From Acetivibrio ethanolgignens (GTDB lineage: Bacteria; Bacillota; Clostridia; Lachnospirales; Lachnospiraceae): a stretch of DNA of 57,108 nt. The notes under the pieces were generated by a model. It worked only from the letters and a program-made list of their open reading frames with translations, did no database searches and was not told the DNA's origin. Of the stretch, positions 15,687 through 24,029 are shown in pieces. The translations under genes and the position numbers were made by a program. Position 1 is the stretch's first letter. Each line of letters opens with the position of its first letter. Location: NCBI RefSeq assembly GCF_001461035.1, contig NZ_LNAM01000090.1, positions 1 through 57,108 on the forward strand, in the 5' to 3' direction.

Positions 15687-17360
15687 CTAAACCTCCATGA
15701 TAATCGGCAGAATCATTGGATTTCTCTTGGTCTTTTTCCAGATAAAATCACCCAGAGAGTCCTTTATTTCATTCTTAATCTTACCCCAGTCTGTGATATT
15801 CTTATCATAGCACTTATCCAGTGCCTCTTCTACAACCAGCTTTGCTTCATCCATTAAATTTTCTGCCTCACGGACATAGACAAAGCCTCTGGATACCAAA
15901 TCCGGTCCTGCAAGAAGCTGATTGGAATATTTTTCCAGAGTAAGTACAACAATAATCAGTCCATTCTCAGACAGATGCTGACGGTCTCTTAAAACAATAT
16001 TGCCAACATCACCAACACCAAGTCCATCTACTAAAATACCATGAGCAGGCACCTTACCTACAACTCCGGCCTTTTCCTCTGAAAGCTCTAATACATCGCC
16101 GGAGGACAAGAGGAAAATGTTATCCTTATCAATTCCCATCCCCTCTGCCAGCTCTGCATGGGTCTTTAAGTGACGGTATTCACCATGCACCGGCACTGCA
16201 TATCTCGGACGGGTCAGGGCATAAATAAGCTTAATCTCCTCCTGACAGGCATGCCCGGATACATGGGTATCCTGGAAAATAACCTTGGCTCCCTTCATGG
16301 AAAGCTCATTGATTACCTTAGATACTGACTTTTCATTGCCCGGAATCGGTGTTGAACTGAAAATAACCGTATCTCCAGGCTTAATAGAAATCTTACGGTG
16401 AATGGAAGCTGCAATACGGGAAAGAGCTGCCATTGCCTCTCCCTGGCTTCCTGTTGTAATCACTACCAGCTGCTCATCCGGATAATTCTTCATCTGCTCA
16501 ATATCAATCAACAGATTATCCGGCATATTAATATAGCCAAGCTCCATCGCCGTGGTAATAATATTTACCATACTCCGGCCTTCAATAACAACCTTTCTTC
16601 CATACTTGGCCGCAGAATTGATAATCTGCTGCACCCGGTCTACATTAGAAGCAAAGGTTGCTACAATGATACGATTCTTAACATTATCTGCAAATATATT
16701 GTCAAAGGTCTTACCTACTGTCTTCTCAGACATGGTAAACCCAGGCTTCATAACGTTCGTGCTGTCACACATCAGGGCCAGCACGCCCTTCTTTCCCAAT
16801 TCACCAAAACGGGCCAAATCTATGGTCTCACCACGAACCGGTGTATAATCTACCTTAAAATCTCCTGTATGGACGATAATGCCTGCCGGAGAATAAATTG
16901 CCAGTGCCGCAGCATCGGATATGCTGTGGTTGGTACGGATAAATTCAATGCGGAATTCACCTAAATTAATGGACTGTCCATATTTAATTACCTTTCGCTT
17001 GGTAGATTTTATCAGTCCATGCTCCTTAAATTTATTTTCAATAATACCCATTGTCAGCTTTGTCGCATAAATCGGTACATTTAATTCCTTCATAACGTAA
17101 GGCAGGGCACCAATATGATCCTCATGGCCATGGGTAATAACAAAGCCCTTTACCTTGGACGCATTTTCCTTCAGATAGGTAATATCCGGAATAACCAGGT
17201 CAATTCCCAGCATTTCATCCTCTGGGAAGGACAGACCACAGTCTACCACGATAATACTTTCGCCATATTCAAAGGCGGTAATATTCATACCAATCTGTTC
17301 CAGACCTCCAAGGGGAATAATTTTTATAGTTTCTTTTTTTGTTGTATCCTGCTTTTTCAA
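15687..17360 (-). CDS. rnj: ribonuclease J
   Basis: 557 residues: metallo-beta-lactamase domain with the zinc motif HGHEDHIG, beta-CASP domain (VVIEGRSM, SSTPIPGNE, HVSGHACQEE, PVHGEYRHL) and a C-terminal domain. The enzyme acts as 5'-3' exoribonuclease and endonuclease in mRNA decay and rRNA maturation. The length fits RnjA/RnjB of Firmicutes. It is in the same direction as fur, ruvX and others, in a long run of closely spaced genes. Confidence 0.96.
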   Translation of the reverse strand: MKKQDTTKKETIKIIPLGGLEQIGMNITAFEYGESIIVVDCGLSFPEDEMLGIDLVIPDITYLKENASKVKGFVITHGHEDHIGALPYVMKELNVPIYATKLTMGIIENKFKEHGLIKSTKRKVIKYGQSINLGEFRIEFIRTNHSISDAAALAIYSPAGIIVHTGDFKVDYTPVRGETIDLARFGELGKKGVLALMCDSTNVMKPGFTMSEKTVGKTFDNIFADNVKNRIIVATFASNVDRVQQIINSAAKYGRKVVIEGRSMVNIITTAMELGYINMPDNLLIDIEQMKNYPDEQLVVITTGSQGEAMAALSRIAASIHRKISIKPGDTVIFSSTPIPGNEKSVSKVINELSMKGAKVIFQDTHVSGHACQEEIKLIYALTRPRYAVPVHGEYRHLKTHAELAEGMGIDKDNIFLLSSGDVLELSEEKAGVVGKVPAHGILVDGLGVGDVGNIVLRDRQHLSENGLIIVVLTLEKYSNQLLAGPDLVSRGFVYVREAENLMDEAKLVVEEALDKCYDKNITDWGKIKNEIKDSLGDFIWKKTKRNPMILPIIMEV

Positions 17361-17423
17361 AAGCTTGCACCTCCATTGTTTTTATGTAATGAGTGCAGCC
17401 ATTGACAGTTCTGAAAATATACG

Positions 17424-17891
17424 TTATTCTTCTTTTTTCTCCTCTGCCAGCTTTTTCTGGCAGTCCTTACAATAGCCAAACAGCTTTACCTCATGATCCA
17501 CCACACTAAAGCCCATGGATTCTTCTATTTTTTTCTCCAGGGACTCCAGCATATCATCCTCAAAGGCAAATACCGTCTGGCAATTCAGGCACACTAAGTG
17601 ATGATGGTGGTGAGTATTTTCCTCCATCGTTCCAATCTCGTAACGCACATAACCGTCATCCAGGCGGAAACGGTCAATTACATTTAATTCTGACAAAAGC
17701 TGTACCGTACGGTACACGGTCGCCAGCCCGATATCCGGATGCTCCTCCTTCACGCAGTCATATATCTCCTCTGCTGTCAGGTGGTTTCCCGGTCTGTCCT
17801 GTAATACCTCTAATATAGCAATTCTTTGTGTTGTTACTTTTAATCCGTTCTTCTTTAAAAGCTCTTTAAAGTATTCTTGATTCTCAGGCAT
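17424..17891 (-). CDS. Fur family metal-dependent repressor
   Basis: 155 residues. Winged helix with LKVTTQRIAILEVLQ and GLATVYRTVQLLSE, a metal site HHHHHLVCLNC, and two CxxC pairs (CLNC and CKDC) for the structural zinc. It could be Fur (iron), PerR (peroxide) or Zur (zinc); the sequence alone does not decide, but the position upstream of RNase J and downstream of ruvX-yrzB is common for Fur-like genes in Lachnospiraceae. It is 51 bp after the DUF1292 gene. Confidence 0.9.
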   Translation of the reverse strand: MPENQEYFKELLKKNGLKVTTQRIAILEVLQDRPGNHLTAEEIYDCVKEEHPDIGLATVYRTVQLLSELNVIDRFRLDDGYVRYEIGTMEENTHHHHHLVCLNCQTVFAFEDDMLESLEKKIEESMGFSVVDHEVKLFGYCKDCQKKLAEEKKEE

Positions 17892-17942
17892 CTAATCACC
17901 CTCGCAAGTATATTTTCAAAATGTACAATGGGTACACTTATA

Positions 17943-18209
17943 CTATTCCATTTCAATATCTATATCTTCTAGCAGTTCCTCAAATACCTTGGATAAGGCA
18001 TTCAGTTCATTTTCATCCTCTACCGCATCATATACGGTCTCCTCCGGGGTACTTCCCGGCAATTCCTTTAAAATCAAGGCATTCGCCTCATCATCCTCAG
18101 AATCTGCCACCAGCAGATAATTGGCTCCATTTAAGCGAGTCTCCTCTAATACATAAAAAGCAGCCTCTTCTCCGTCCTCTGTTGTAAAAACAATTTTTTC
18201 CTGTTCCAT
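17943..18209 (-). CDS. DUF1292 protein (YrzB-like)
   Basis: 88 residues, strongly acidic, with IVFTTEDGEEAAFYVLEE and NYLLVADSED, the DUF1292 pattern. Function is unknown. It follows ruvX by 9 bp as yrzB follows yrrK in Bacillus, a very stable gene pair. Confidence 0.88.
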   Translation of the reverse strand: MEQEKIVFTTEDGEEAAFYVLEETRLNGANYLLVADSEDDEANALILKELPGSTPEETVYDAVEDENELNALSKVFEELLEDIDIEME

Positions 18210-18218
18210 AACAGCTTC

Positions 18219-18647
18219 CTAACCTTCCTTTCTAAGGCAATCCAGATATCCCTGAAGAATCAGCACCGCTGCCACCATATCTACAGCTTCATACCGCTTC
18301 TTCCGGCTCAAATCCGCTTCCAGCATAGCATTATTTGCCGCCACTGTCGTCAGTCTTTCATCCCACATAACCACAGGCAGTCCCAGCCGTCTGTGAAGCA
18401 TCTTTGCAAACTCCTTTGACTTTTCCGCCCGTATACCTTCCGTATTATTCATATTTTTCGGATAGCCTACCACAATCGTATCTACTTCATACTCTGCCGC
18501 CAGCTCTTCAATCCGTCGTAGGGTCGGCCGCAGCTTATTTTCCTCTTTTCTTCGGATTATCTCTATTCCCTGAGCTGTCAGCCTCAGGGCGTCACTAATC
18601 GCCACACCGACAGTCACAGAACCATAATCCAGTCCCATTATTCGCAA
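18219..18647 (-). CDS. ruvX: RuvX/YqgF family putative Holliday junction resolvase
   Basis: 142 residues with the RNase H-like fold: [16 protein letters not shown] (first catalytic Asp), [10 protein letters not shown] and [10 protein letters not shown], plus the last acidic residue in EAVDMVAA. The family acts on pre-16S rRNA 5' maturation and is also described as a Holliday junction resolvase. It lies 10 bp after the IreB gene; the order ireB-ruvX-yrzB is conserved in Firmicutes. Confidence 0.93.
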   Translation of the reverse strand: MRIMGLDYGSVTVGVAISDALRLTAQGIEIIRRKEENKLRPTLRRIEELAAEYEVDTIVVGYPKNMNNTEGIRAEKSKEFAKMLHRRLGLPVVMWDERLTTVAANNAMLEADLSRKKRYEAVDMVAAVLILQGYLDCLRKEG

Positions 18648-18657
18648 ATCATAGCTC

Positions 18658-18918
18658 CTATCGTAAATTGTTCTTGATATAATCCTCTAGCAGTTCCTCC
18701 AGAATCTCGTCACGCTCTACCTTCATAATCAGGCTTCTGGCTCCGTTATGACTGGTAATATAGGTCGGATCACCACTCATAACATAACCTACAATCTGAT
18801 TAATCGGATTGTAACCCTTTTCTGTCAGTGCTTTATATACAGAAGCAATAATATCCTTTGCCTCAACTTCCTGTTCCTTCTGCACTTTAAAATACTGGGT
18901 ATTATTAATTTCCTGCAT
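18658..18918 (-). CDS. IreB family regulatory protein (DUF965)
   Basis: 86 residues with the highly conserved [30 protein letters not shown] motif region (residues about 35-65) and a C-terminal [12 protein letters not shown] helix. In Enterococcus, IreB is a phosphorylation target of the PASTA kinase IreK and affects cephalosporin resistance. First gene of the ireB-ruvX-yrzB set, 44 bp after mtaB. Confidence 0.92.
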   Translation of the reverse strand: MQEINNTQYFKVQKEQEVEAKDIIASVYKALTEKGYNPINQIVGYVMSGDPTYITSHNGARSLIMKVERDEILEELLEDYIKNNLR

Positions 18919-18962
18919 TTTTTCACTCCTTCACCTTATTATCTATATTAATACAAACTGTC

Positions 18963-20324
18963 TCAAATAGCAAGCAGCACTTCCTCACCATTTATCTCCA
19001 AAAGTCCTTCGGCCCGGCAGCTTAACAGCTGTCCGCTCCCCATTTTTTCTGTCTTCGGTACCAAAAGCTTTATATAGCGTTCATTATGTCCGGTAAAGTA
19101 TGCTCTTCCTTCCCATATAAGCTCTTCCTCTAAAAGGATCTTCTGCTCCTCAGATAAAAAGCTTTCCCGGTAAGCCTTTGTCATTTCCTTTCCAAGCAGA
19201 ATCAGCCGCTGGCTCCTCTCATGCTTTACCACTTCCACCACCTGGTCTTCCATTTGGTCAGCTTTTGTTCCTTTTCTTCGGGAATATGGGAAAATATGCA
19301 CGTCAGAAAAACCAACCGTCTTTAAAAATTCTTCTGTCTCTAAAAACAGCTCCTCTGTCTCTCCTGGGAAACCACAGATAACATCTGTAGTAATCGCCGG
19401 ACGGTCATAGTACTTTCTTAAAAGCCTTACGCCCTCCAGATATTCTTCTTTTGTATATTTCCGGTTCATCTGCTTTAAAATCGTATCACTGCCACTTTGC
19501 AAAGACAGGTGAAAATGTGGACATACCTTATCTATGCCGGATAGCTCTCTTACAAAATCCTCCGTGATAATTCGCGGCTCTAAGGAGCCCAGCCTCATCC
19601 GTTCCAGTCCCTTAAGCTCTGCTACAGCTTCAATCAGAGAAAGTAATGGTTCTCCCTTTAGCTTAATAAAATTCTGCTCTCCCAACAGGTCTACACCATA
19701 AGAGGATAGATGAATTCCTGTCAGTACTATCTCCCGATAACCTTTTTCTACCAGATGCTTTGCCTCCTTAAGCACCTCTTCCTTTGCCCGGCTTCGTATC
19801 TGCCCTCTGACATAAGGAATGATACAGTAAGAACAAAACTGGTTACAGCCATCCTGTACCTTTAAATAAGCTCTGGTTTTTTCGCCGGCATCCTCAATAT
19901 TCATTTCCTCATAGCATTTCATTTCTGCCCGTTCCGAAATCAGCACTGGTTTTCCCTGATGCCCAAGATATTCCTCAATTACTTCAACAATATGGGACTT
20001 CTGATTGTTTCCTATCAGCAAGTCCACTGCCATATCTTTTTTTGCTTCCTCCGGTGAAGCCTGTACATAGCAGCCAACTGCTGCTATCACCGCCTCAGGG
20101 TTCTTTTTTCTGGCACGGTGCAGCATCTGCCGTGATTTCCTATCTGCCATATTCGTGACTGTACAGGTATTAATAATATAGATAGAAGCCTTCTCTGAAA
20201 AGCTTTTTATCTCATATCCTGCCTCTGAAAACAGCTTTTTCATTGCCTCTGTCTCATAAGAGTTCACTTTACAGCCAAGAGTCAGAAAGGCAACACTTCT
20301 TTCTTGTTCTATTTGCATATTCAT
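18963..20324 (-). CDS. mtaB: tRNA t6A37 methylthiotransferase MtaB
   Basis: 453 residues. N-terminal UPF0004 domain with cysteines in LGCKVNSYETEAM, NTCTVTNMADRKSRQ and VGCYVQ for one [4Fe-4S] cluster; radical SAM domain with CNQFCSYCIIPYVRG; C-terminal TRAM domain. It adds a methylthio group to t6A37 of tRNAs reading ANN codons. The VTNMADRKSRQ motif and the two-residue spacing before the radical SAM cysteines favour MtaB over MiaB and RimO. AAGGAAAG precedes the ATG. Confidence 0.94.
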   Translation of the reverse strand: MNMQIEQERSVAFLTLGCKVNSYETEAMKKLFSEAGYEIKSFSEKASIYIINTCTVTNMADRKSRQMLHRARKKNPEAVIAAVGCYVQASPEEAKKDMAVDLLIGNNQKSHIVEVIEEYLGHQGKPVLISERAEMKCYEEMNIEDAGEKTRAYLKVQDGCNQFCSYCIIPYVRGQIRSRAKEEVLKEAKHLVEKGYREIVLTGIHLSSYGVDLLGEQNFIKLKGEPLLSLIEAVAELKGLERMRLGSLEPRIITEDFVRELSGIDKVCPHFHLSLQSGSDTILKQMNRKYTKEEYLEGVRLLRKYYDRPAITTDVICGFPGETEELFLETEEFLKTVGFSDVHIFPYSRRKGTKADQMEDQVVEVVKHERSQRLILLGKEMTKAYRESFLSEEQKILLEEELIWEGRAYFTGHNERYIKLLVPKTEKMGSGQLLSCRAEGLLEINGEEVLLAI

Positions 20325-20439
20325 TTTCTTTCCTTTTTATTTACTTTGTATATTGACTTTTAATTTTTGAAACGGTACTATAATAACTGTAAGAATAAGA
20401 GGCAAACCAAAAGGTTTCATAATAAGGAGGAGCTACTAT

Positions 20440-20670
20440 ATGAAGACTGTAAAAATTTCTCTCAACTCAATCGATAAGGTAAAGGCATTCGTAAACGATG
20501 TGACTAAGTTTGATACCGATTTTGATTTAGTATCCGGCAGATATGTAATCGATGCTAAATCTATTATGGGTATCTTCAGCCTGGATTTATCCAAGCCGAT
20601 TGATTTAAGTATCCACAGCGAAAACGCAGATAAAATTCTTGAGGTTCTCGCTCCATACATCGTTCAGTAA
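20440..20670 (+). CDS. HPr-like protein lacking the phosphorylated histidine
   Basis: 76 residues. The region VIDAKSIMGIFSLDLSKPIDL aligns with HPr around regulatory Ser46 (KSIMGVMSL), but the N-terminal part, where HPr has the His15 active site (GIHARPA), reads ISLNSIDKVKAFVND with no histidine. It cannot carry the PTS phosphate, but could be phosphorylated on Ser by HPr kinase, as Crh is in Bacillus. It is the only plus-strand gene in a 38-kb minus-strand stretch and has its own AAGGAGG ribosome site and terminator. A TATAAT at 20379-20384 is a likely -10; the best -35 (TTGACT, 20353) is 20 bp away, so the promoter is uncertain. Confidence 0.85.
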   Translation: MKTVKISLNSIDKVKAFVNDVTKFDTDFDLVSGRYVIDAKSIMGIFSLDLSKPIDLSIHSENADKILEVLAPYIVQ

Positions 20671-20687
20671 TCCATAAAATTGATTTT

Positions 20688-20723
20688 AACAGCTGTCGGC
20701 AGTCCGACAGCTGTTTTTCTTTT
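20688..20723 (+). terminator. intrinsic terminator of the HPr-like gene
   Basis: AACAGCTGTCGG and CCGACAGCTGTT form a perfect 12-bp stem with a 4-base loop, followed by TTTCTTTTTTT. The A-rich/T-rich flanks may also stop minus-strand thiI transcripts. Confidence 0.88.
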
Positions 20724-20751
20724 TTTCATTTGATAGAAAAGTTCGTCTTAT

Positions 20752-21930
20752 TTATTCTACAATAATTGTCTCAACGCTATTCATAGCAGCCTCAAACAGC
20801 TCGTCAATTTTTTCCTCCAGCCGTTTCTCTGATTTTCTGATTACATTGATGTTTGGCTTTGTTACCGGATGCTTTGCTACGAAAATCGTACAGCAGTCCT
20901 CATATGGCAGAATAGATGTCTCATAGGTATTGATTTTTTCAGCGATATCTACAATATCCTGCTTATCAAAGCCAATAACCGGACGATATACCGGCATCGT
21001 GCAGACTTCATTGGTCGCAGCAAGGCTCTGCATCGTCTGGCTGGCTACCTGGCCAATGCTCTCTCCGGTAATCAGTCCCAGACAGCGGTTCTCCTCCGCC
21101 AATTTCTCTGCAATCCGCATCATATAACGACGCATAATAATCGTCAGCTCTTCATGAGGACACTGCTCATAGATATAAAGCTGAATATCTGTAAAATTAA
21201 CAATATGAAGCTTAATCGGTCCTGCATACCGGGCTACCAGCTTTGCCAGATCCACAACCTTCTGCTTTGCCCGCTCACTGGTATATGGTGGTGCATGGAA
21301 GTATACAGCTTCAATCCGTACGCCACGTTTGGCAATCATGTAGCCTGCTACCGGGCTGTCAATACCACCAGACAGCAAGAGCATAGCCTTTCCGTTGGTT
21401 CCAACCGGCATACCGCCTGGTCCCGGAATCACCTGGGAATAGATATAGGACTTTCCACGAACCTCTACATGAATAAATATCTCTGGCTCATGGACATCAA
21501 CCTTAAGCTGCGGGAAGCGTTCTAACAAATACGCTCCCATTTCCATACAAATCTCCGGTGAAGTCATAAAATAGTGCTTGTCCGCACGCTTCGCCTGTAC
21601 CTTAAAGGTAAAGGCTCTGTCACCATAGACCTTTTCTACATAATCACCGGTAGCCCTTTTCAAGGTCTCCCAGTCATTAGAATCTACCAGTACGGTAGGA
21701 CAGATAGCTGCTACACCAAAAACACGCTTCAGTGCCTCCACTGTCTCATCATAATCAAAGTCTGCCAATGCCTCTATATAGATTCTTCCCTGCTCCTTAA
21801 CAACCTCAAATTCGCCTTCTACACCATTTAAGGCAAATTTAATCTGATCCCGCAGGGCATTTTCAAAAATATAGCGGTTTTTTCCCTTGATACCGATTTC
21901 GGCATATTTTACTAAAAATGCTCTAAACAT
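20752..21930 (-). CDS. thiI: tRNA 4-thiouridine sulfurtransferase ThiI
   Basis: 392 residues: N-terminal ferredoxin-like and THUMP domains (YAEIGIKGKNR, VQAKRADKHYF) and a C-terminal PP-loop adenylation domain (LLSGGIDSPVAGYMIAKRG). It adenylates and thiolates U8 of tRNA and may contribute sulfur for thiamin. There is no C-terminal rhodanese domain, as usual in Firmicutes. A cysteine desulfurase gene lies 42 bp upstream in the same direction and is the sulfur donor. Confidence 0.96.
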   Translation of the reverse strand: MFRAFLVKYAEIGIKGKNRYIFENALRDQIKFALNGVEGEFEVVKEQGRIYIEALADFDYDETVEALKRVFGVAAICPTVLVDSNDWETLKRATGDYVEKVYGDRAFTFKVQAKRADKHYFMTSPEICMEMGAYLLERFPQLKVDVHEPEIFIHVEVRGKSYIYSQVIPGPGGMPVGTNGKAMLLLSGGIDSPVAGYMIAKRGVRIEAVYFHAPPYTSERAKQKVVDLAKLVARYAGPIKLHIVNFTDIQLYIYEQCPHEELTIIMRRYMMRIAEKLAEENRCLGLITGESIGQVASQTMQSLAATNEVCTMPVYRPVIGFDKQDIVDIAEKINTYETSILPYEDCCTIFVAKHPVTKPNINVIRKSEKRLEEKIDELFEAAMNSVETIIVE

Positions 21931-21972
21931 AATTCTTTCCCTTTCTGTGTATTTTAATCCTCACAGTTTCTT

Positions 21973-23136
21973 TTAATGCCGTGTATATCGGCGAAGGATA
22001 GGCAACAGCTCTTCCAATGCCTCCAAGGCAAGGTCAAGCTCTTCCTTTGTCGTCAGCACCGATAAGCTAAAACGCAGAGTACTGTCCAAAAGCTCCTTTT
22101 TTACACCGATTCCCCTAAGCGTTCCGCTGATTGCCGGATGGCTAGAGGAACAGGCCGAGCCGGAGGACACATAGATAGCCTTGTCCGCCAGTGCATGTAA
22201 CAGTACCTCGCTTCGTACTCCCTCAAAGCTTACGCTGATGATATGGGGTGCCGTCTGCTCTATGGAAAGCCCCTGGATGCCGTTTACCGTAGTCCCCGGA
22301 AGCTTTTCTATCTCCTCAATAAAATACTTTTTCAGCTCGTAAAGTCCCTTTATCTTTTCCTCATGGTTGTCATAAATTTCCTTTACCGCCTGGGAAAGTC
22401 CTGCAATTCCCGGTACATTTTCTGTACCGGAACGCATTCCCTTCTGCTGCTCGCCTCCGTAAATAATCGGCTTTATCTTTACCTTATCCCGGATATAGAG
22501 AAAACCAATTCCCTTTGGTCCATGAATCTTATGTCCGCTAACACTTAAAAGGTCGATATTCAGCCGCTTCGGATAAATCCGGTACTTTCCATAGGCCTGA
22601 ATCGCGTCTACATGAAATACTATATCCGGCTTTTTTTCCTTAATTGCCTTTCCGATAGCTTCAATATCCATGACAGCACCAATTTCATTATTCACATACA
22701 TAATAGATACCAGTATCGTATCCTCCCGTATAGTCTCCAAAAGCTCAGGAAGCCTTATATGTCCCTTTGCATCTACCGGAAGATAGGTCACCTCAAAGCC
22801 CATAGCCTCCAGAAAAATCAATGGATTATGAACCGATGCATGCTCGATTCCTGTCGTAATAATATGCTTTCCAGCTCTCTGATTCGCAAGTGCCCCACCA
22901 ATCAGTGCCATATTATTGGACTCCGTACCGCCAGAAGTAAAAACAATCTCCTTAGGATCTGCCTTCAGACTCTTCGCAATCTGCTCTTTTGCCTCTTTTA
23001 CATATTTTTCTGCTTCTACACCCTTGGTATGCAGGGAAGATGGATTCCCAAAATCCTCCTCTAATGTCTTAAGCATTACCTCCCGTACAGACGCAAAGGG
23101 CTGGGTCGTCGCCCCATTATCCAGATACGCAATCAT
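21973..23136 (-). CDS. cysteine desulfurase (NifS/NifZ-like), partner of ThiI
   Basis: 387 residues, PLP enzyme of the NifS/IscS group: DNGATTQPF, TSGGTESNNMALIG, cofactor lysine region SVSGHKIHGPKGIGFLY, and catalytic Cys region VSSGSACSSSHPA. It takes sulfur from cysteine and passes it as persulfide to ThiI. The gene pair desulfurase-thiI is common in Firmicutes (nifZ-thiI). No scaffold gene (iscU) is nearby, which also points to tRNA thiolation rather than Fe-S assembly. Confidence 0.93.
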   Translation of the reverse strand: MIAYLDNGATTQPFASVREVMLKTLEEDFGNPSSLHTKGVEAEKYVKEAKEQIAKSLKADPKEIVFTSGGTESNNMALIGGALANQRAGKHIITTGIEHASVHNPLIFLEAMGFEVTYLPVDAKGHIRLPELLETIREDTILVSIMYVNNEIGAVMDIEAIGKAIKEKKPDIVFHVDAIQAYGKYRIYPKRLNIDLLSVSGHKIHGPKGIGFLYIRDKVKIKPIIYGGEQQKGMRSGTENVPGIAGLSQAVKEIYDNHEEKIKGLYELKKYFIEEIEKLPGTTVNGIQGLSIEQTAPHIISVSFEGVRSEVLLHALADKAIYVSSGSACSSSHPAISGTLRGIGVKKELLDSTLRFSLSVLTTKEELDLALEALEELLPILRRYTRH

Positions 23137-23195
23137 CTGCGTTCTCCTTTCCTCGTCTTGCTTTTCCTATTTTTATCCTTTTTCTTACTTTATTT

Positions 23196-23957
23196 TCACT
23201 GCTCACTGGCTGCCTCAAGCTCCAGCATCAGTGCTGAAAGAACGCAAAGACCTGCTGTCTCTGTCCGCAGGATTCTCTTTCCCAGACTCACCGGCTGTAC
23301 CCCGGCTGCCAGAGCTGCCTCAATTTCTTTTTCGTCAAAGCCACCCTCCGGCCCAATAAAAATACCAATCCTGCTGCCTGGCATAAGCTGACTGCAATCC
23401 CTTATCGTTTTCTGAAAGGCTTTCATTCCCTCTGCCCGCTCATAAGGAATCATACTTTTTTCCATCTGGCTGCCCAGCTTCAATGCCTCTTTATAGGTCA
23501 TAACCGGCTTAATCCTTGGTATCCTTCCCCGGCCAGACTGCTTTGCTGCAGCTTCACTAATCGCCTGCCACCGCTCCAGCTTTTTCTTTTCCTTTTTTCC
23601 ATCCTCGATTTTCGCAACACAAAAACGGGTCGCCACCGGAATCACTTCATCGACTCCCAGCTCCACCGCCTTTTGTATAATCAGCTCCATCTTGTCCTTC
23701 TTGGGAAGTCCCTGAAACAGCGTCATCCGCACTCCAAGCTCAGTCTGGGCTTCTTTACGCTCTGAAATAGCTGCTGTAATCCTTTCAGCTGAAACCCCGC
23801 TGATTACGCAGTCATAAAAGAGCCCTTCCCCGTCACAGACGGTAATTTTCTCGCCCTCTGCCATCCTAAGAGCATTTTTAATGTGATTTACATCCGTACC
23901 TGTAAGCCGTACCTGTGTATCACTGATGTTTTCCTTTTCTGTATAAAAGCAATGCAT
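23196..23957 (-). CDS. rsmE: 16S rRNA m3U1498 methyltransferase RsmE
   Basis: 253 residues, SPOUT-class methyltransferase: N-terminal PUA-like domain (DVNHIKNALRMAEGE), then KAVELGVDEVIPVATRFCV, ERWQAISEAAAKQSGR, and SAM-binding knot IGIFIGPEGGFDEKEIE with SLGKRILRTETA. The ATG at 23957 (MHCFYTEKE) has GAGGAAAG upstream; the longer frame to 23984 lacks a ribosome site. In relatives it directly follows prmA; here a secreted LRR gene lies between them. Confidence 0.94.
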   Translation of the reverse strand: MHCFYTEKENISDTQVRLTGTDVNHIKNALRMAEGEKITVCDGEGLFYDCVISGVSAERITAAISERKEAQTELGVRMTLFQGLPKKDKMELIIQKAVELGVDEVIPVATRFCVAKIEDGKKEKKKLERWQAISEAAAKQSGRGRIPRIKPVMTYKEALKLGSQMEKSMIPYERAEGMKAFQKTIRDCSQLMPGSRIGIFIGPEGGFDEKEIEAALAAGVQPVSLGKRILRTETAGLCVLSALMLELEAASEQ

Positions 23958-24029
23958 TTCTTTCCTCACGTTCTCTATCGCCAAAGCAATACTATATCAT
24001 TTTTTCTAAAAAAAGTCAAACCGGCAGTA

